Below are positions 49,001-59,981 of a DNA stretch of 64,000 nt, in pieces; position 1 is the stretch's first letter, and the number at the start of each line of letters is the position of its first letter. Location of the stretch: contig OY723292.1 of assembly GCA_963210315.1 (NCBI GenBank), forward strand, positions 2,064,072 to 2,128,071, read 5' to 3'. A program made the position numbers and the translations under genes. Source of the DNA: Rhynchopus euleeides (taxonomy: Eukaryota; Euglenozoa; Diplonemea; Diplonemida; Diplonemidae). Under the pieces are notes generated by a model. The model did no database searches. It saw nothing but the letters and a program-made list of their open reading frames with translations, and was not told where the DNA came from.

Positions 49001-52000
49001 AGGGTTTACCCTAACCCTAACCCTAGGGTTGGGTAGGGTCTGGGGTCAACCCTGACCCTAACCCTAGGGTTGGGTCAAGGGTTAACCCTCACCCTAACCG
49101 TAGGGTTAGGGTAGGGTCTAGGGTCAACCCTAACCCTAACCCTAGGGTTGGGTCAAGGGTTAACCCTAACCCTAACCCTAGGGTTGGGTAGGGTCTGGGG
49201 TTAACCCTGACCCTAACCCTAGGGTTAGGGTAGGGTCTAGGGTTAACCCTGACCCTAACCCTAGGGTTAGGGTAGGGTCTAGGGTCAACCCTAACCCTAA
49301 CCCTAGGGTTGGGTCAAGGGTTAACCCTAACCCTAACCCTAGGGTTGGGTAGGGTCTGGGGTCAACCCTGACCCTAACCCTAGGGTTGGGTCAAGGGTTA
49401 ACCCTAACCCTAACCCTAGGGTTGGGTCAAGGGTTTACCCTAACCCTAACCCTAGGGTTGGGTAGGGTCTGGGGTCAACCCTGACCCTAACCCTAGGGTT
49501 GGGTCAAGGGTTAACCCTAACCCTAACCCTAGGGTTAGGGTAGGGTCTAGGATTAACCCTGACCCTAACCCTAGGGTTAGGGTAGGGTCTAGGGTCAACC
49601 CTAACCCTAACCCTAGGGTTAGGGTAGGGTCTAGGGTTAACCCTCACCCTAACCCTAGGGTTGGGTCAAGGGTTAACCCTAACCCTAACCCTAGGGTTGG
49701 GTAGGGTCTGGGGTCAACCCTGACCCTAACTCTAGGGTTGGGTCAAGGGTTTACCCTAACCCTAACCCTAGGGTTGGGTAGGGTCTGGGGTCAACCCTGA
49801 CCCTAACCCTAGGGTTGGGTCAAGGGTTTACCCTAACCCTAACCCTAGGGTTAGGGTAGGGTCTAGGGTTAACCCTGACCCTAACCCTAGGGTTAGGGTA
49901 GGGTCTAGGGTCAACCCTAACCCTAACCCTAGGGTTGGGTCAAGGGTTAACCCTAACCCTAACCCTAGGGTTGGGTAGGGTCTGGGGTCAACCCTGACCC
50001 TAACCCTAGGGTTGGGTCAAGGGTTAACCCTAACCCTAACCCTAGGGTTGGGTCAAGGGTTTACCCTAACCCTAACCCTAGGGTTGGGTAGGCTCTGGGG
50101 TCAACCCTGACCCTAACCCTAGGGTTCGGTCAAGGGTTAACCCTAACCCTAACCCTAGGGTTAGGGTAGGGTCTAGGGTCAACCCTAACCCTAACCCTAG
50201 GGTTGGGTCAAGGGTTAACCCTAACCCTAACCCTAGGGTTAGGGTAGGGTCTAGGATTAACCCTGACCCTAACCCTAGGGTTAGGGTAGGGTCTAGGGTC
50301 AACCCTAACCCTAACCCTAGGGTTAGGGTAGGGTCTAGGGTTAACCCTCACCCTAACCCTAGGGTTGGGTCAAGGGTTAACCCTAACCCTAACCCTAGGG
50401 TTGGGTCAAGGGTTAACCCTAACCCTAACCCTAGGGTTGGGTAGGGTCTGGGGTCAACCCTGACCCTAACTCTAGGGTTGGGTCAAGGGTTTACCCTAAC
50501 CCTAACCCTAGGGTTGGGTAGGGTCTGGGGTCAACCCTGACCCTAACCCTAGGGTTGGGTCAAGGGTTTACCCTAACCCTAACCCTAGGGTTAGGGTAGG
50601 GTCTAGGGTTAACCCTGACCCTAACCCTAGGGTTAGGGTAGGGTCTAGGGTCAACCCTAACCCTAACCCTAGGGTTGGGTCAAGGGTTAACCCTAACCCT
50701 AACCCTAGGGTTGGGTAGGGTCTGGGGTCAACCCTGACCCTAACCCTAGGGTTGGGTCAAGGGTTAACCCTAACCCTAACCCTAGGGTTGGGTCAAGGGT
50801 TTACCCTAACCCTAACCCTAGGGTTGGGTAGGCTCTGGGGTCAACCCTGACCCTAACCCTAGGGTTCGGTCAAGGGTTAACCCTAACCCTAACCCTAGGG
50901 TTAGGGTAGGGTCTAGGGTCAACCCTAACCCTAACCCTAGGGTTAGGGTAGGGTCTAGGGTTAACCCTCACCCTAACCCTAGGGTTGGGTCAAGGGTTAA
51001 CTCTAACCCTAACCCTAGGGTTGGGTCAAGGGTTAACCCTAACCCTAACCCTAGGGTTGGGTAGGGTCTGGGGTCAACCCTGACCCTAACCCTAGGGTTG
51101 GGTCAAGGGTTAACCCTAACCCTAACCCTAGGGTTGGGTAGGGTCTGGGGTGAACCCTGACCCTAACCCTAGGGTTGGGTCAAGGGTTTACCCTAACCCT
51201 AACCCTAGGGTTGGGTAGGGTCTGGGGTCAACCCTGACCCTAACCCTAGGGTTGGGTCAAGGGTTAACCCTCACCCTAACCGTAGGGTTAGGGTAGGGTC
51301 TAGGGTCAACCCTAACCCTAACCCTAGGGTTGGGTCAAGGGTTAACCCTAACCCTAACCCTAGGGTTGGGTAGGGTCTGGGGTTAACCCTGACCCTAACC
51401 CTAGGGTTAGGGTAGGGTCTAGGGTTAACCCTGACCCTAACCCTAGGGTTAGGGTAGGGTCTAGGGTCAACCCTAACCCTAACCCTAGGGTTGGGTCAAG
51501 GGTTAACCCTAACCCTAACCCTAGGGTTGGGTAGGGTCTGGGGTCAACCCTGACCCTAACCCTAGGGTTGGGTCAAGGGTTAACCCTAACCCTAACCCTA
51601 GGGTTGGGTCAAGGGTTTACCCTAACCCTAACCCTAGGGTTGGGTAGGGTCTGGGGTCAACCCTGACCCTAACCCTAGGGTTGGGTCAAGGGTTAACCCT
51701 AACCCTAACCCTAGGGTTAGGGTAGGGTCTAGGATTAACCCTGACCCTAACCCTAGGGTTAGGGTAGGGTCTAGGGTCAACCCTAACCCTAACCCTAGGG
51801 TTAGGGTAGGGTCTAGGGTTAACCCTCACCCTAACCCTAGGGTTGGGTCAAGGGTTAACCCTAACCCTAACCCTAGGGTTGGGTCAAGGGTTAACCCTAA
51901 CCCTAACCCTAGGGTTGGGTAGGGTCTGGGGTCAACCCTGACCCTAACCCTAGGGTTGGGTCAAGGGTTTACCCTAACCCTAACCCTAGGGTTGGGTAGG

Positions 52001-52520
52001 GTCTGGGGTCAACCCTGACCCTACCCAACCCTAGGGTTGGGTCAAGGGTTAACCCTAACCCTAACCCTAGGGTTAGGGTAGGGTCTAGGGTTAACCCTGA
52101 CCCTAACCCTAGGGTTGGGTAGGGTCTAGGGTCAACCCTGACCCTAACCCGAGGGTTGGGTAGGGTCTAGGGTTAACCCTAACCCTAACCCTAGGGTTAG
52201 GGTAGGGTCTAGGGTTAACCCTGACCCTAACCCTAGGGTTAGGGTAGGGTCTAGGGTCAACCCTAACCCTATCCCTAGGGTTGGGTCAAGGGTTAACCCT
52301 AACCCTAACCCTAGGGTTGGGTAGGGTCTAGGGTCAACCCTGACCCTTACCCTAGGGTTGGGTAGGGTCTGGGGTCAACCCTGACCCTAACCCTTGGGTT
52401 GGGTTGGGTCTAGGATCAACCCTGGCCCTGACCCCTGGGTTGGGTAGGGTCGTGTTGGGTCGGGTTATGGGTACCCAACCCTCACCCTAGGGTAGGGTTG
52501 GGTCGGGTTGTGGGTACCCC
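43095..52520. repeat. 9.4-kb telomere-like satellite, 41-bp and 36-bp units, inverted at about 45.9 kb
   Basis: Made almost wholly of CCCTAA/TTAGGG-type words around an AACCCTAGGGTT palindrome. Up to about 45.88 kb the unit is 41 bp: CCCTAGGGTTAGGGTCAGGG, TTAACCCTAGACCCAACCCA, A. Beyond about 45.92 kb the reverse complement of nearly the same 41-bp unit runs, mixed with 36-bp units containing GGGTTGGGTCAAGGG. It is not a plain TTAGGG tract, so it is a subtelomeric or interstitial satellite rather than a working telomere. No gene was found within it. Confidence 0.95.
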
Positions 52521-52889
52521 CGACGTGCTGTAGGGTAGGGTAGGGTAGGGTAGGGTACGGCCCCCCCTCCGGCCGGTTAACGTTAAGTCCGCCCCCAGAA
52601 TTAGCCATGCTCCGTCAAACTGACACAGTTTGTCAGAGTCAAGATCCCTCGAACAATGAAAATCCACGAGAACAGCCGTCGCACATGCACTTGAGGCCCT
52701 TCACCAACTAGGAATTGTAAATGGAAAGTAATGGGGGGTGGGTCTGTGCAGGGAAGATAGCTCGGCGTGAAAAATAACCTGATGCCATGCAAGGTACTCC
52801 CCTAGTTTTCAATGGAAATTGGCCCATATCAACAGGAAATGGCTGGAACACCCGTCGTTTCAGCAGGTTCACCCGTCGTGCCGACGGGT
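52521..52889. other. Right border of the satellite and unique sequence
   Basis: TAGGG is repeated five times at about 52531-52556, mirroring TACCC repeats at 42965-42980 on the far side. The following 300 bases show no gene. Confidence 0.5.
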
Positions 52890-52935
52890 GGCACCCGTCG
52901 ACTCGACGGGTCCACCCGTCGAGTCGACGGGTGCC
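52890..52935. repeat. Perfect 22-bp arm palindrome (ACCCGTCGACTCGACGGGT)
   Basis: 52890-52911 and 52914-52935 are exact reverse complements separated by CC. More CACCCGTCG words surround it (52866-52985), giving a small array of palindromic units. Confidence 0.9.
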
Positions 52936-53016
52936 GCCTGTCGAGTTTTCACCCGTCGTCCCGACTAGTCGACCCCACCCGTCACTGCCCGACTAGTCCG
53001 TGGTGCAGAGGCCTGC

Positions 53017-53210
53017 CCCCCCCCCCCCCCCCCCCCCCCGGACATTTCCCGAATTTCCCGCCCGGACATGTCCGCCCGGACATCCGGACATCCAGAAATG
53101 TCCGCCCCGGACAGGGCGGACATTTTCTGGTGTCCGGATGTCCGGGCGGATATGTCCGGACCCGGAAATTCGGGAAATCCAATTTTGACCCCCCCCCCCC
53201 CCCCCCGGAC
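53017..53210. repeat. Poly-C bounded foldback with GGACATGTCC words
   Basis: A C run of about 22 at 53017 opens the block and a second of about 18 near 53189 follows it. Between them GGACATTTCCCGAATTTCCC and CCGCCCGGACATCCGGACAT face their near-complements over arms of about 65 bases. It could form a long hairpin with a loop near 53110. Confidence 0.8.
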
Positions 53211-53605
53211 ATGTCCGGCCAGGACCTCAATAGTTTGATTTTTGGTCCAGAAAATAGTTTGAAATTTTTTGAAATCTGGGTGCCCAAATTTTTTGCTCCT
53301 AAGACCGGCGATTAGTAGGGGGACCCTTTCGAATTTTTTTTTGGAGAAGGGTAAATTGAACGTTTTTGGCCAAATGAAGCCACTGCGACCATTCCCGGGC
53401 CTCGGAAATCAGATTTTGGCCCCTCAAATGCGGTGCCGGTCCGGACAAAAAACCGAAAAAACCGTGAAAAATGGCCCATTTTCCCCAGCCAAAAATGGGC
53501 CAAAAATGCCCCCGGGCACCCCCAGAGACATGTCCTAATCCGGGGTGCCAGTAGGGGGGACCTTTCGAATTTTTTTTCGAGGAGAGGTCAATTGAACGTT
53601 TTTGG

Positions 53606-53905
53606 ACATCTGAGGCCACTGCGACCATTCCCAGGCCTCGGAAATGAGATTTTTGGCCCTCAAATGGGGTACCGGTCCCCACGAAATTCCGAAAAATTCA
53701 TGAAAATCGAAAGGTCCCACGCACCAAATTCTGCCCAAAAATCGTCAAAAATGGACATCTGAGGCCACTGCGACCATTCCCAGGCCTCGGAAATGAGATT
53801 TTTGGCCCTCAAATGGGGTACCGGTCCCCACGAAATTCCGAAAAATTCATGAAAATCGAAAGGTCCCACGCACCAAATTCTGCCCAAAAATCGTCAGAAA
53901 TGGAC
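53606..53905 (+). repeat. 149-bp tandem duplication
   Basis: TGAGGCCACTGCGACC begins at 53611 and again at 53760; the two units are almost identical. A more diverged relative precedes at 53375-53460. The first part is GACCTTTTCGAATTTTT-motif associated. Confidence 0.85.
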
Positions 53906-54646
53906 ATGTCATATGCAGCAATGGGGCACCAATCACTCCCCAAATTTTGCTCGATGATTCCACGGCAAGCCAGATTTTCTGATCAATTAGTTTGTTTGAG
54001 CATGTTCCTGGCCCTTGTTTGGAAAGTAGATGACCCCTGCTGGAGAGGACGGTTGTGCTTGACCGGACGGAGAGAGAACCTTCTCCATAACCACCTCCAC
54101 TCCACAATGCCACAAGTGGCAGGAAGGCCGGGTGTTACAGGCCTCAACCAGGGTTCCAAGGCTCTCCACTTCCTGGCTGCGTCAGGGATCACCGGGTACA
54201 GCGAGCAGGATTCCCTGTCCTGACACCCCAGCATGTACCACCGGAAGAACCCGAAACAGCAGCCCCCCCCCCCAGTGTAGGCAGGCCCTGTATTAAACTG
54301 TATTAAACACGTTTGTATTAAACTGTATTAAACTCGGCGCTTTTTGAGTTTAGTACAAGGTACGTTTGTCACTGCAGGTACGGCACCACACAGACCCCCA
54401 CACAGGAGGATTATCCATCACAGGGCCTAATCTAAGGGGGGTCGGGGGGGGGTCAAAGACCCCCCCCCCCCCGCAGTTTGGGCCCCCTGGGGGGTCACTT
54501 TTAGCGGGGGCGGGGGGAGATTTCCCTGGGGACCAGTAGGAATGGGGTCTCCTGGCTGGGGAGCATGTTCAGCCCCGGTGCAGAGCCGCCTTGAGTCTAA
54601 GAGCTGTCTGTCAAGTTCGTGCAGCAAGTCGTTGACACGTGCAAGG
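53906..54646. other. Region without a supported gene
   Basis: Contains CTGTATTAAA words (54292-54345) that recur at 55213-55262 and a mixed C/G-run stretch at 54430-54510. No frame longer than about 130 residues looks like a protein. Confidence 0.4.
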
Positions 54647-54708
54647 AACAGATGCTCACTACCGTGGCCTCCGGCGGCTGGGGGGCTCCGCCCCCCAGAC
54701 CCCCCCTG
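54647..54708 (+). repeat. GC-hairpin module, copy 5
   Basis: The only unpaired copy. It is followed by CAAGTCCTTGAGCGTATGCGA, the words found before copy 4. Confidence 0.85.
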
Positions 54709-54810
54709 TAGCGTGTGCCTGTCTCGCAAGTCCTTGAGCGTATGCGAGTGGCCATCTCCGCGTAGTCTCGGGCGCGCGAAGCGCGCCCGAGAAATTTGCA
54801 CCTGGGAAAA

Positions 54811-55230
54811 ATGTCGGGGGGACGTCCTGCCTGCTGGAGCCACGGTGAGTTCACCGAGGCGACGAAGTGCAAGCACTGTGGCTTGCGCGCCTCGGGGAAG
54901 TCCGCATCGCGGCTCAAGAGCCACCTGCGGGGCTGCGAGAAGGCCCCCGAGGCCGTGAAGCAGAAGGCCACGGACGCCCCCACCACCACCCCGAAGAGGA
55001 AGGCCCCGGGGACTGACGGCCCAGGACCGGCGAAGCGGATGGCGCTCGGTGTTCCCCTGCCCTCAGCCAGCGAGAGGGCAATGATCGACATCGCCTGGTG
55101 TCGGTTCATCTTCAGCCGTGTTGTAGAGAACCCCTACTTCCAGGCCGGGCCCCCTCTCCAAAGAAGCGACACCCCCTCTGCCCCCATGACCTGCACACAA
55201 GGGTACTATAGTGTACAAAACCTGTATTAA
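54811..55230 (+). pseudogene. BED-finger N-terminus of a hAT-type transposase, truncated
   Basis: From the ATG at 54811 the frame gives about 140 residues. CKHCGLRASG...HLRGC is a C2HC BED-type finger, then a Pro/Lys-rich linker, then ERAMIDIAWCRFIFSRVVENP, which resembles the start of the hAT transposase core (a helix ending in VENPxF). The frame then runs out in CTGTATTAAA repeats, and the catalytic region and dimerisation domain are missing. It is different from the transposase at 36.9-40.9 kb. Confidence 0.55.
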
Positions 55231-55566
55231 ACTGTCTTAAACTGTATTAAACTGTATTAAACAGGATGCAGATTTTGGGGACCTGTATTATACCTACACT
55301 GCCCCCCCCCCCCCCTCATGGGGGTTGCAAGAGGCACGGAAATCGTTCAAATCGGACCAAGTCCGAAAATTCGGCACTTTCTTGGGTACAAATTGCGGTC
55401 CGAAATTTTCCGATTTTTTGAAAAAAGGCTAATTCTGTAAGGGTGACCTTTTCGAATTTTTTTTTCGGGCACTTTTTCAGCACACTTCGATGTGGGCGGA
55501 AAGTGTCGCGTGCTTGTTCGTGCCCTTGTGCTCCTCACTCACGACACCATCATCAGCAGGAGTGTG
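55231..55566. other. Region without a gene before YR element 2
   Basis: CTGTATTAAA words, a C run at about 55303-55315 and copy 4 of the GACCTTTTCGAATTTTT motif (55438-55468). Confidence 0.4.
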
Positions 55567-55680
55567 AGTGTGGAAGCGTCAACGCAAACATATCGAGAAT
55601 CATCAACACGTAGAAGTGAAAGCTACGACTGACCGAAGAGGAGCGGCATCAGGGAGACAAAACAAGGGGTATCAAGGAGA

Positions 55681-55960
55681 CCAAGAGGCAGGACCTTCCT
55701 ACCGGGGAGACTGTACTCTGTGTACGAACGAGGTATCAAGGGGACGAAGAGGGCACAACCTTCCTACCGGGGAGACTGTCCGCAAAGGATACCAAGAGGC
55801 AGGACCTTCCTACCGGGGAGACTGTACTCTGTGTACGAACGAGGTATCAACGAACGAGGTATCAAGGGGACGAAGAGGGCACAACCTTCCTACCGGGGAG
55901 ACTGTCCGCAAAGGAGACCAAGAGGCAGGACCTTCCTACCGGGGAGACTGCTCTACAGGG
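55681..55960 (+). repeat. Tandem repeat, 111-bp and 126-bp units, in YR element 2 leader
   Basis: CCAAGAGGCAGGACCTTCC begins at 55681, 55792 and 55918. Each unit holds CTACCGGGGAGACTGT twice; the second unit has an extra 15-base duplication. Both lengths are multiples of three, so a frame at 55568-56113 stays open as a 37-residue protein repeat, but whether it is translated is unknown. Confidence 0.8.
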
Positions 55961-56201
55961 TGTTCCTCCGGCAACGCGTCGGGGCTGGCCAGCCAGGAGC
56001 ACGCCGGACATATCCAGTGGGGCTCCCCCGCCGTCTGCATAAACAGCTCGGCGGTGCCGGCCGTCGTGTGCTTTTTCATGCACGACTTTGTCGTGCGGCA
56101 CCCACATCGGTAGCACGTGATGGTCGCGCTGTGAGAGACCCCGCACGACGGGAAGATGCAGGCCTGATGACTGGGAAGACGACGCGCAGCAGGAGGGGGA
56201 C

Positions 56202-56906
56202 ATGAACCAACCGGAGCAGTCTGCCAGCGCGCACGAGGGATCAGACAAGCTGGACCAAGTCCTCGCGGAGCTCGTCACCATCAAGAAGCAAAACACGAAA
56301 CTGGAGGCCAGGGTGATCGACATGGAGAAGGCTTTGAAGGGGATGGGTGACCGCCTGCAGGCAGAGGAGGAGGAGCTACCCGCAGTTTTCAGTCCCCACG
56401 TAGTCGCAACGTGGGGCACCATGGCTTTAGCCCATATGAGAAGGGAGGTGAGGAACAAGCTGTCTACAGCTTTTAACGAGGCGGCGATCGGCGCGATCAG
56501 CGAGAACAAGGCAGACTGGCTGGATCACCTCAAGCGGGCTTTCGAGACTCTGGACAACATCCTCCTCCTCGTCAACAGCACCGGGCTAAACCAGGCTCAC
56601 CGCAAGGGCCTGCACCACGCAGTGGCAAGGTTGTCGGCGCTGACGGTGGTGCGGGGGAAAACGGCCCGAGGGGTGTACGAGCAGAAATGCTTTGATGCGG
56701 GGTTCGCGGGTATCTCCGCTGTTCTACACCACAAATTTGTGAAGGACGCCGTGGATGCAGCGTCGCGGGAGGAGCAAGCGGAGAGGTCCCGCTCAGCCGC
56801 TTTTCCTCAACAGCGAGACTGGCGCTACGAACCGTATCACACACCGTCGGGAAAGGGGAAGGGAAGGGGGAAGGGGCACACCGGGTCAAAGAGATCAAAG
56901 CAATGA
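56202..56906 (+). CDS. Gag-like protein of YR element 2
   Basis: 234 residues from the ATG at 56202. Residues about 15-60 form a probable coiled coil (LDQVLAELVTIKKQNTKLEA), then a helical body and a Gly/Lys/Arg tail (GKGKGRGKGHTGSKRSKQ) suited to RNA binding. No zinc knuckle. The stop TGA (56904-56906) is followed by C and the same frame continues for 79 codons to a second TGA at 57144, then YR. The gag role is inferred from position and charge. Confidence 0.65.
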   Translation: MNQPEQSASAHEGSDKLDQVLAELVTIKKQNTKLEARVIDMEKALKGMGDRLQAEEEELPAVFSPHVVATWGTMALAHMRREVRNKLSTAFNEAAIGAISENKADWLDHLKRAFETLDNILLLVNSTGLNQAHRKGLHHAVARLSALTVVRGKTARGVYEQKCFDAGFAGISAVLHHKFVKDAVDAASREEQAERSRSAAFPQQRDWRYEPYHTPSGKGKGRGKGHTGSKRSKQ

Positions 56907-57905
56907 CTCAAGCAAACACCCGCCCGCCCAACCCTACCTCTTCAGACCCTGCACCGCCAACTACCGACAGAAAGGAGCAACAAAATCACGGGACGCAAGA
57001 AGAAAACACAAGCCCCACTGACCGAGAAGGCGCGCATCGTGGTGCGAGCGACGCTGAGGGGCATCTTGGGAGACGCACTCTCCCCAAACTACTGGAAAAC
57101 ACTGTCGCGGACCATGGAGCGGTACGGGGATCTCCTGGAAGTGTGACAGGAGAAGGTGTGTGTCGAGTCGCACGACGAAGGCGTGATGCGGTGGATGGCA
57201 CACCTCCAGGCGGAGGGGCTGTCAGTGCAGTCGGCGCTGCAGTACAGCAACAACCTGGTGGCGGCGCTCCGCAGGCTCGCCGGCATCCACCTCGAACACA
57301 GCAGCATTTTGCGGGACTTCAGGAGAGCGCTAAAGCGGAGAGGGGCACTGAAACCCCAGAAACACGCCGTGCCCGCAACGCGAGAGGAGGCAAAGGAAGC
57401 CATGCAGCGAGAGCCCAGGGACGTGGTGAAGATTGCGCTGAGTCTGACGTGGGCGGGGGCAGCTCGGAGCTCAGATGTCCTGCGTTTGGACAGGGACGAT
57501 GTCAAGCCGATGGGGAACGGACAGGTGGCAGTACGGTGGACGCAGTCGAAGTCCGATCCATACAGAGTCGGACGGATGACAGGGTTGCGAATGCCTCGAC
57601 GCTACTACGAGCTCCTCACAGAGCACCTGCGCACGACGGCGCGTCCGCGAGAGAAAAAGGTGTTTCCACAGACTGTGACTTATGCATCCATAGCGGCGGC
57701 GGTGAAGCGGGTGAAGCTGACGCTGACACCACACTCGTTGAGACGGGGGGCACTGACGCACCTCGCGAGGCTCGGGCTGCCGCTAGAAGAGATCAGGTTG
57801 CTGTCCCGACACAGCACCATCGAGGGGGTGGTGCGCTACATCGACGCGGCGGAGAACATTCGGATCACAGAGACCGAGGCAGTGTCGAGCCGACTGGCTT
57901 GGTGA
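56907..57905 (+). pseudogene. Tyrosine recombinase of YR element 2, with in-frame TGA
   Basis: The frame follows gag directly. 56907-57143 encodes a plausible N-terminal part (KARIVVRATLRGILGD, NYWKTLSRTMERYGDLLEV), then TGA at 57144-57146, then the core-binding and catalytic domains. Catalytic residues are intact: Arg in AARSSDV (57465), Lys in TQSKSD, HSLRRG (His 57732, Arg 57741), RHSTIEG, and nucleophile Tyr in VRYID (57837). The TGA is followed by C, so readthrough is possible; otherwise this is a nonsense mutation. The stop is TGA at 57903. Confidence 0.8.
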
Positions 57906-59981
57906 GGTCTAAAAAGCGCAGGGCAAAGCGGCGGCGTCGCGACGGAGACATCGTGGCATCCCATTTCCCTCCTATGCAAAAGAAGATGAGGCGGCTTCTA
58001 GCCGCAGCCCCGATGTACGACGCGACACCGGATGACGACGACGAGCGAGGGCGTCTTCCACCACCACGGGTGCCACAGCGCAAGACGGTGGAGGGAGACT
58101 GGGGCAACGAAAACTGGAGCAGCGGACAGGAGGACGCGGACTACGGGCCGGCAGTGGAACACATATACGGAGAAGAGATCGGAGTGCCTCTGGGGGATAC
58201 GACTGTTCGACCACACGAGCAGGGAGACACGGGACAACATCAGAAGCTCGCCCCCAGCGGGACTCCACGACTGGACATCGGTGCATTGAGACAACTCGAC
58301 ACGGACGGGGAGCTGGACGGGGTCATCGACATGATAACGGACACGGCGGTGTTCCGCGAGGCACTGCTGGCGGGGCGTGAAGGGGCGTTCGCGAGGGAGA
58401 AGCGAAAGGTGTCCAGACACATGCTCCAGCACCTCGGGCAGCTGGAGGACTACGGGGTCTTGGTGCAAGAAGAATCAACGCTGATCCACCCGGCCTACAC
58501 CGTGGCCAAAAAGAGCGGTGGCCTCAGGTTTATAGTGGACGCCAGGACGCTGAACAAGGCGATGAAGCCCCCGCCCGACATAGTCTAAATTCCATCACGA
58601 GAGTGGCGCAGAGGCTGGCTAACGCTGACTGGGTTGTATTGGCCGATGCGCGCAGCTGGTTCTACCAGTTCCCGGTGGCGGAGGATATACAGAAGTTCTT
58701 CGGGGTGCGTATCGGTGGCAAGCGGAACGATTTCGTCGACGCTCGCCTGCAGGTACTGTGCATGGGTTGGCCGTACTCCCCAGCTATTGCGCACAGGAGC
58801 GCGCGGGTGCTTCTCCCGCAGCCGCACGGCGAGGTGTGGATCGACAATTTTTGCATCGTAGCGTCGAGCCACGCAGAGGCAGATCAGCGGTATCGGGACC
58901 TCCTGGGGCGGTGCAAAGCATGCAACGTGGAGCTGAACATGGACGACACTGCGGCGCCCCGACGCAGCGTTTCGTGGCGTTCGGGATTGACTTTGATCTG
59001 CTGACCCACTCATTGAGGATGGACCCGGCGTGGGTGAAGAAGCTGGCCGATCGTTTGGAGCTGGCCGAGATGATCGCAGGAGACGTAACGCCGAGGCGCG
59101 CCTTCAAGATTTTCGGTAGTGTGGTGTGGCAGAGTTACGTGACGCGCAGCCCGCTCTGTTTCGCGCCAGCGATGCTGTCCTACATCAGGAGGATTGCCCG
59201 GACAACGCTGGAAGATAAGGGAAAGTGGGACTTAAAGGCGGTGGTACCACCCTCGGTGCGGCACGAGCTGCGCCTGCGAATGTCCTTCCTCGAACAGAAT
59301 AGCTGGCTGACATGTGTGCCACACACACGAGGCGCCTCGGTCTGGAGCGACGCGTCGAGCACAGCGTGGGCGGCGATCGCGATCGAGGGGACGTCAGAGA
59401 GGGTGTCGCAGGGAGTGTTCTCCGAGCAGGAACGCGGGGCGCACATCTTCCTGAAGGAGGCTTACGCTGCCCTACAGGGACTCAGACTCATCATCGCGAG
59501 TGGGTGCACAGCGCGCTGCTACATCGACAACCTGCCGCTGGTGCACTGCCTCGTAAAGGGACACTGCAGCAACTTTCGGGGAAATATCCTGCTACAACAC
59601 ATCGTGAACACTGCGACGGCTAAGAATCTCACGCTGGATGCGGTGTGGGTCCCGACGACAGAGCAACGCGCGGACTGCTATACGAGAGGGGCCGTCCATC
59701 CGGCGCCGATCCCACTCGATGTCACCCTTAGACCAAATGCAGCAAACCAGACCGCTGTCTTCCACAACAGCGCCCCTCGGACGAGGGTAGTGTGGAAGCG
59801 TCAACGCAAAAAAGAAACCAAAGCAAAAAGTGCCGAACAAAGCGCAGTGACACTTTTTCCACAAGGAAATGTCCGCCCTGTCCGCTACTGTCCACTACCG
59901 ATTTCAAGGATCCTCCTTAGGATTTCCCTTACTACTGATGGTGTAGAGACTACAAAGCCTGACCTGATGACGCCGCCATGA
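57902..59981 (+). pseudogene. Reverse transcriptase-RNase H of YR element 2, two frameshifts
   Basis: Pol starts in the -1 frame relative to YR. One frame runs to 58588 (AYTVAKKSGGLRFIVDARTL). A second, shifted near 58575, carries motif A LADARSWFYQFPV, motif B MGWPYSPA and motif C WIDNFCIV, where the second catalytic Asp is Asn. A third, shifted near 58960, carries FGIDFDLLTHS and RNase H (WSDASSTAWA, LKEAYAALQG, YIDNLPLV, RADCYTRG). Both shifts are -1 in direction. Either mutations or base-calling errors in C runs could cause them. The first direct-repeat copy precedes gag, and the second lies inside the last part of this frame. Confidence 0.8.

Larger units (their letters stand above)
55567..59810 (+). 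mobile_element. Tyrosine-recombinase retrotransposon, element 2 (decayed)
   Basis: A 22-base direct repeat (AGTGTGGAAGCGTCAACGCA and AA) at 55567-55588 and 59789-59810 brackets gag-like, YR and RT-RNase H coding regions in the same order as element 1. The outer ends beyond the repeats could not be fixed; similar ACACTTTTTC words lie just outside on both sides. Pol carries two frameshifts and YR an in-frame TGA. Composition is much less GC-rich than element 1, so the two are distinct families. Confidence 0.8.

Noticed and set aside
43095-52520. Active chromosome end
   Set aside because: The sequence continues with other elements on both sides and the units are not plain TTAGGG repeats.
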